A stretch of 64,000 nucleotides of DNA from Actinomycetes bacterium (GTDB lineage Bacteria > Actinomycetota > Thermoleophilia > Gaiellales > Gaiellaceae): positions 1 to 64,000 of the forward strand of contig JAPOVR010000102.1 in the NCBI GenBank assembly GCA_026708005.1. Direction: 5' to 3'. The translations under genes and the position numbers were made by a program. Below are positions 62,781 to 64,000 of the stretch, piece by piece; position 1 is the stretch's first letter, and the number at the start of each line of letters is the position of its first letter. The notes under the pieces were generated by a model that was given only the letters and a program-made list of their open reading frames with translations, made no database searches and was not told the origin of the DNA.

Positions 62781-63215
62781 TTACCCTGCCGCGAGCATCT
62801 CCGCGACGCGGCTGGCCGCCGAGGCGAGCTGCGAGACCTCCTCAGCGCTCCACGTGCGCACACTCCGAACCTCGTGGACGGAGATCCAGCCGACAAGCGC
62901 TCCTTCTCTGATCACCGGCGCGAGCATCTGCGCCTTGACCCTGTACACCTCGAGCAGCGCGGGCGGCGCGGGCGGCTCATCGACCGCGCAGTCGTCCTGA
63001 ACGAGCACCTCGTGCGTACGCATGAGCCACTGCGCGGTCGGCGCGTTTCGCTGGTCGAGCGACGTGTCTTGCGCGATCGGCTTGACGCCGGGCGCAGTCG
63101 ACTCGGCCACGGCCGGGAAGTTCTGGCCGGGCGTGTCGAGCCGCAGCGTCGTGCGGCTCGCGTCGACGGTGCGACGCAGCTCCTCGATCAGCGGTTGGCA
63201 GGCGTGCTCGCTCAG
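62781..63215 (-). CDS. GAF-domain protein, probable CTG start
   Basis: A 144-residue protein that is essentially one GAF domain (ELRRTVDASRTTLRLDTPGQ, NFPAVAES, QWLMRTHEVLVQDD, RVKAQMLAPVIREGALVGWI). GAF domains bind small molecules. Homology extends upstream of the GTG at 63110 to CTG at 63215, which overlaps the DUF3891 stop as CTGA. No ATG, GTG or TTG lies in the homologous upstream part. It could regulate the operon, though there is no DNA-binding domain. Confidence 0.75.
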   Translation of the reverse strand: MSEHACQPLIEELRRTVDASRTTLRLDTPGQNFPAVAESTAPGVKPIAQDTSLDQRNAPTAQWLMRTHEVLVQDDCAVDEPPAPPALLEVYRVKAQMLAPVIREGALVGWISVHEVRSVRTWSAEEVSQLASAASRVAEMLAAG

Positions 63216-64000
63216 CGCTCGACGGTGATCTGCGTCACCTCGGTCTCGGTATCGAAGAGGTCAGCCCGGAACTCAGCATCGCTTTCCCACGACGTCTTCG
63301 GAAGCACGCGGCGCTCGAGCGTGAACGTCGCCGGGCTCTCGGCGAACGGGTACGGATCCAGCCTCACGTGCCACGATCCCCGCGGCTCCATCTGGACCGT
63401 GACCTCGTTCCCGTCGTAGTCGACGGGGATCGGCGCGAGCTCGCCGGCCTCGCCGGCATCGAGGTCCTTCATGCAGAAGTACAGCGAGAGCCGGTCGAAG
63501 ACCTGGAGGAACTTGTAGTTGACCCATCGCTCCTCGTCGCTGATACCAAGCGCAGTGATTCGCCCGGGGAACGATGCCTCCTGCTCGGCCACAAACGCAT
63601 CGACGCGCGCCTGCACGTCCTCCTGGAACCGCAACTCCAGGCCGGGCTGTGCCCCGTAACGCTCGCGGTAGATGCCCGCGCCGTGCATCGAGGCCAGGAG
63701 ACCCGCGTAGGGGTCCTCGTCGGTGATCGCCGAGATGCACGCACGGTAGAAGTCGAGGTGCAGCAGCACCTGGACGTTGAGGAAGTCGCGGGGAGCGTCG
63801 GTCTCGGGATCGAGGCTCGGAGCGCGCTCCCAGACGGCCCAGCCATCGTCATGGCGGACGGAGACGACTGCCAGGGGGCCCTCCGGACGGGGTGCGACGA
63901 GGCCGTTCGAGCCCCACGCCCGACACAGCTGACCCGAGAGGTCGGCATGGTGCGTCTGCATGACGATCTGCCACCCGTTGCCGGTGTCGCGAACGATCAT
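63212..64000 (-). CDS. DUF3891 family protein
   Basis: A 262-residue protein beginning MIVRDTGNGWQIVMQTHHAD at the very window edge; that start fits the family, so it is probably complete. Conserved-looking pieces include HDDGWAVWE, LLASMHGAGIYRERYG, FLQVFDRLSLYFCM and LDPYPF. The His/Asp-rich motifs (QTHHADLSGQL, HDDGW, HGAG) resemble an HD-type metal site. The biochemical role is not established. It heads the visible part of the operon and overlaps the GAF gene by four bases. Confidence 0.8.
   Translation of the reverse strand: MIVRDTGNGWQIVMQTHHADLSGQLCRAWGSNGLVAPRPEGPLAVVSVRHDDGWAVWERAPSLDPETDAPRDFLNVQVLLHLDFYRACISAITDEDPYAGLLASMHGAGIYRERYGAQPGLELRFQEDVQARVDAFVAEQEASFPGRITALGISDEERWVNYKFLQVFDRLSLYFCMKDLDAGEAGELAPIPVDYDGNEVTVQMEPRGSWHVRLDPYPFAESPATFTLERRVLPKTSWESDAEFRADLFDTETEVTQITVER

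Overview
The window is GC-rich, densely coding bacterial DNA. Gene content points to a deep-branching actinobacterium, most likely Thermoleophilia (Gaiellales or Solirubrobacterales type): a DUF3105 protein with the usual MAKKAR start, the mazG-eno-divIC-DUF501 neighbourhood, coenzyme F420 genes, a CTC-type L25, and leaderless promoters with a TANNNT -10 box a few bases before the start codon. The class is inferred from protein resemblance and synteny; there is no rRNA here. One tRNA (Gln, TTG) was found, and no CRISPR array.

Layout. 0-6.7 kb: DUF3105 (partial), a DinG-like helicase, a small membrane protein, RmuC, thioredoxin reductase. 7.9-14.9 kb: an AddB-AddA-like helicase/nuclease pair translationally coupled to endonuclease III. 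15.9-21.2 kb: 7Fe ferredoxin, CcmH and a TlpA thioredoxin, L,D-transpeptidase, glycerophosphodiesterase, small membrane proteins, DUF501. 21.2-25.2 kb: an accessory island between DUF501 and divIC, with two remnants of an IS256-type transposase at its edges, a glutamine-amidotransferase-like gene and two decayed molybdopterin oxidoreductase genes. 25.5-43.3 kb: a long minus-strand housekeeping block (divIC, eno, mazG, a PrsA/SurA-type foldase, mfd, pth, rplY, prs, glmU, tRNA-Gln, ispE, rsmA, tatD, metG, an M23 peptidase), followed by rsmI and, on the plus strand, an LCP protein. 46-50.4 kb: an FAH-family hydrolase and a divergent F420 cluster (cofE-fgd against cofD-cofC). 51-53 kb: a large OYE-type flavoenzyme. 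53.6-64 kb: a co-directional minus-strand run of DUF3891, GAF, alpha/beta hydrolase, a polyamine-type ABC transporter, dihydropyrimidinase, cysteine hydrolase and isopropylmalate-dehydrogenase-like genes. This looks like an uptake and breakdown operon for a cyclic amide or ureide.

Two things stand out. First, an intergenic element occurs four times (3.7, 7.3, 15.7 and 50.6 kb). It carries spaced TGACA-like boxes, an extended -10-like GCTACCCT and, directly after it, a G-tract that in two copies fits a canonical G-quadruplex. Three copies point into DNA with no protein gene on that strand. Second, several genes in the transporter operon, the M23 gene and the molybdopterin genes carry frameshifts or in-frame stops. 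Some are single-base indels that may be sequencing artefacts; others are substitutions or a 14-bp duplication that look like real decay.

Nothing was searched in a database; all family names come from reading motifs and overall sequence resemblance.
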